DNA of 16,126 nt from an uncultured Lachnospiraceae bacterium (lineage in GTDB: Bacteria; Bacillota; Clostridia; Lachnospirales; Lachnospiraceae): contig CAMJKC010000019.1 of the NCBI GenBank assembly GCA_946406305.1, positions 1 to 16,126 on the forward strand, written 5' to 3'. This document shows positions 15,032 to 16,126 of this stretch, in pieces; position 1 is the stretch's first letter, and each line of letters starts with the position of its first letter. The translations under genes were made by a program, and so were the position numbers. The notes below the pieces were generated by a model that worked only from the letters and a program-made list of their open reading frames with translations, was not told the DNA's origin and did not search any database.

Positions 15032-16041
15032 AAGATATAATAATTTTAGGAATAGAAACAAGTTGTGATGAAACAAGTGTAGCAGTAGTAAAAAATGGAA
15101 AAGAAGTTTTATCAAATATAATAAGCAGTCAAATAGACATACACAAATTATATGGTGGGGTTGTGCCTGAGATTGCTTCAAGAAAGCACATAGAAGTAAT
15201 AGATAAAGTTTTTGATGAAGCAATTTTAAAAGCTAATATCAAACTGAAAGATGTATCTGCTATAGCTGTCACATATGGACCTGGTCTTGTAGGGGCATTG
15301 CTCGTTGGGATAAATTATGCAAAAGGTTTGTCTTTGGGGCTTGATATTCCACTCATTGGAATAAATCATATAGAAGGTCACATAGCTGCTAATTATATTA
15401 GTAATAAAAGTTTAGAGCCTCCATTTTTAACTTTAATAATTTCTGGTGGACATACTAATTTGGTCTTGGTAGAAGATAGAACTAAATTTAAAATTTATGG
15501 AAAGACACATGATGATGCTTGTGGTGAAACTTTTGATAAAGTTGCGAGGGTGTTGGGACTTAGCTACCCTGGTGGACCAAAGCTTGAGGAAAAGGCGAGA
15601 AAAGGAACCTATACATATCAATTTCCAAGAGGGAATATAAAAGGTGAGCCATATGATTTCACTTTTTCAGGTTTAAAGTCAAGTGTGATAAACACGATAA
15701 ATAGTTTAAAACAAAAAAATATGCTTGATGAGAATGAAATATCTAATATATCTTTTAGTTTTCAAAAATCAGTAATTGACACATTAACTGAAAAATCAAT
15801 TAATTTAGCACGAGAGTTAGGTATAAATAAATTTTCAATATGCGGTGGAGTTAGTGCTAATAAAAAAATAAGAGAAGAATTTATCAAAGTCTGTGAAAAA
15901 AATAATATAGAATTTTATTGTCCAGAACTAATTTTATCTACTGATAATGCAGGAATGATAGCTCAAGCAGGGTATTATAGGTATAACAATGGTGATTTCT
16001 GTGATTTATCGCTCAATGCTGAACCAAATTTAGAGTTTTAG
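15028..16041 (+). CDS. tsaD: tRNA N6-adenosine threonylcarbamoyltransferase TsaD
   Basis: TsaD is the catalytic subunit that transfers threonylcarbamoyl from its adenylate (made by TsaC) to A37 of tRNA. The 337-aa protein is complete, starting IIILGIETSCDETSVAVV (4-21) and YGGVVPEIASRKH (42-54). The metal-binding HIEGH (His114, His118) is present, followed by ISGGHTNLV (138-146), DDACGETFDKVARVLGL, FQKSVIDTL, GGVSANKKIR and the last ligand Asp306 in STDNAGMIA. Its ATG overlaps the rnz stop as ATGA with no Shine-Dalgarno sequence, implying coupled translation. With TsaE and TsaB in the same operon, only the TsaC/TsaC2 enzyme of the pathway is missing from the window. Confidence 0.97.
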   Translation: MKDIIILGIETSCDETSVAVVKNGKEVLSNIISSQIDIHKLYGGVVPEIASRKHIEVIDKVFDEAILKANIKLKDVSAIAVTYGPGLVGALLVGINYAKGLSLGLDIPLIGINHIEGHIAANYISNKSLEPPFLTLIISGGHTNLVLVEDRTKFKIYGKTHDDACGETFDKVARVLGLSYPGGPKLEEKARKGTYTYQFPRGNIKGEPYDFTFSGLKSSVINTINSLKQKNMLDENEISNISFSFQKSVIDTLTEKSINLARELGINKFSICGGVSANKKIREEFIKVCEKNNIEFYCPELILSTDNAGMIAQAGYYRYNNGDFCDLSLNAEPNLEF

Positions 16042-16048
16042 AGGTGAT

Positions 16049-16126
16049 ATGAATAATTTTTTAATTTTACTTGCTGCTGGAAGTGGAAGTAGAATGGGAC
16101 AAGATATTCCCAAGCAGTTTATGCAT
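16049..16126 (+). CDS. ispD: 2-C-methyl-D-erythritol 4-phosphate cytidylyltransferase, N-terminus (3' end outside window)
   Basis: Only 26 codons are visible, but LILLAAGSGSRMGQDIPKQF is the CTP-binding N-terminal signature of IspD, which makes CDP-methylerythritol in the MEP isoprenoid pathway. The glycine-rich loop and the PKQF sequence distinguish it from most other nucleotidyltransferases, though a TarI/IspD-like paralogue (ribitol-5-phosphate cytidylyltransferase) shares this start and cannot be excluded. A GAGGTG ribosome binding site (16041-16046) overlaps the last base of the tsaD stop and is unusually close (2 bases) to the ATG. Confidence 0.82.
   Translation, partial: MNNFLILLAAGSGSRMGQDIPKQFMH

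Overview
The window is a tightly packed, very A+T-rich stretch of ordinary chromosome from a low-GC Gram-positive bacterium. It looks most like an anaerobic Clostridia/Tissierellia-type Firmicute. That placement is inferred from base composition, AAAGGAGG-like ribosome binding sites, frequent GTG/TTG starts, and the gene families present (glutamine-dependent NAD synthetase, QueH, DegV, PheB-type ACT protein, YcxB-like protein, FSA-type transaldolase). No species can be named. All 19 genes lie on the + strand. There is only one intergenic gap longer than about 25 bases (2830-2890), and I found no RNA genes, mobile elements, CRISPR arrays or GC-rich hairpin terminators.

Layout. (1) 1-2829: the 3' part of nadE, a SpoU/TrmH-family RNA 2'-O-methyltransferase, a small three-helix membrane protein of unknown function, and queH. 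The genes overlap or lie 1 base apart. (2) 2830-2890: a short non-coding gap with an extended -10 promoter only 15 bases upstream of the murA start codon, implying an almost leaderless mRNA. (3) 2891-10485: murA (peptidoglycan precursor synthesis), a DegV-family lipid-binding protein, a membrane-anchored four-SH3 NlpC/P60 cell-wall hydrolase, an FSA-type transaldolase, secA and a short Sfp-type phosphopantetheinyl transferase. These are mostly envelope and secretion functions. (4) 10507-12602: prfB (release factor 2, without the usual programmed frameshift), a PheB-type ACT protein and a YcxB-like membrane protein. (5) 12599-15031 and 15028-16041: tsaE, tsaB, rimI, rnz and tsaD, a chain of overlapping genes for the tRNA t6A modification, with ribosomal-protein acetylation and tRNA 3' processing built in. 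(6) 16049 to the end: the first 26 codons of ispD (MEP isoprenoid pathway).

Working together, the window combines translation quality functions (t6A, queuosine, rRNA/tRNA methylation, RNase Z, RF2, RimI) with cell-envelope functions (MurA, NlpC/P60, SecA, IspD for the undecaprenyl carrier). Translational coupling appears to be a major expression strategy, because several genes with no visible Shine-Dalgarno sequence start within or a few bases after the preceding gene. I see no convincing undescribed system. The most unusual points are the near-leaderless murA, the frameshift-free prfB, rnz inside the t6A operon, and two small uncharacterised membrane proteins.
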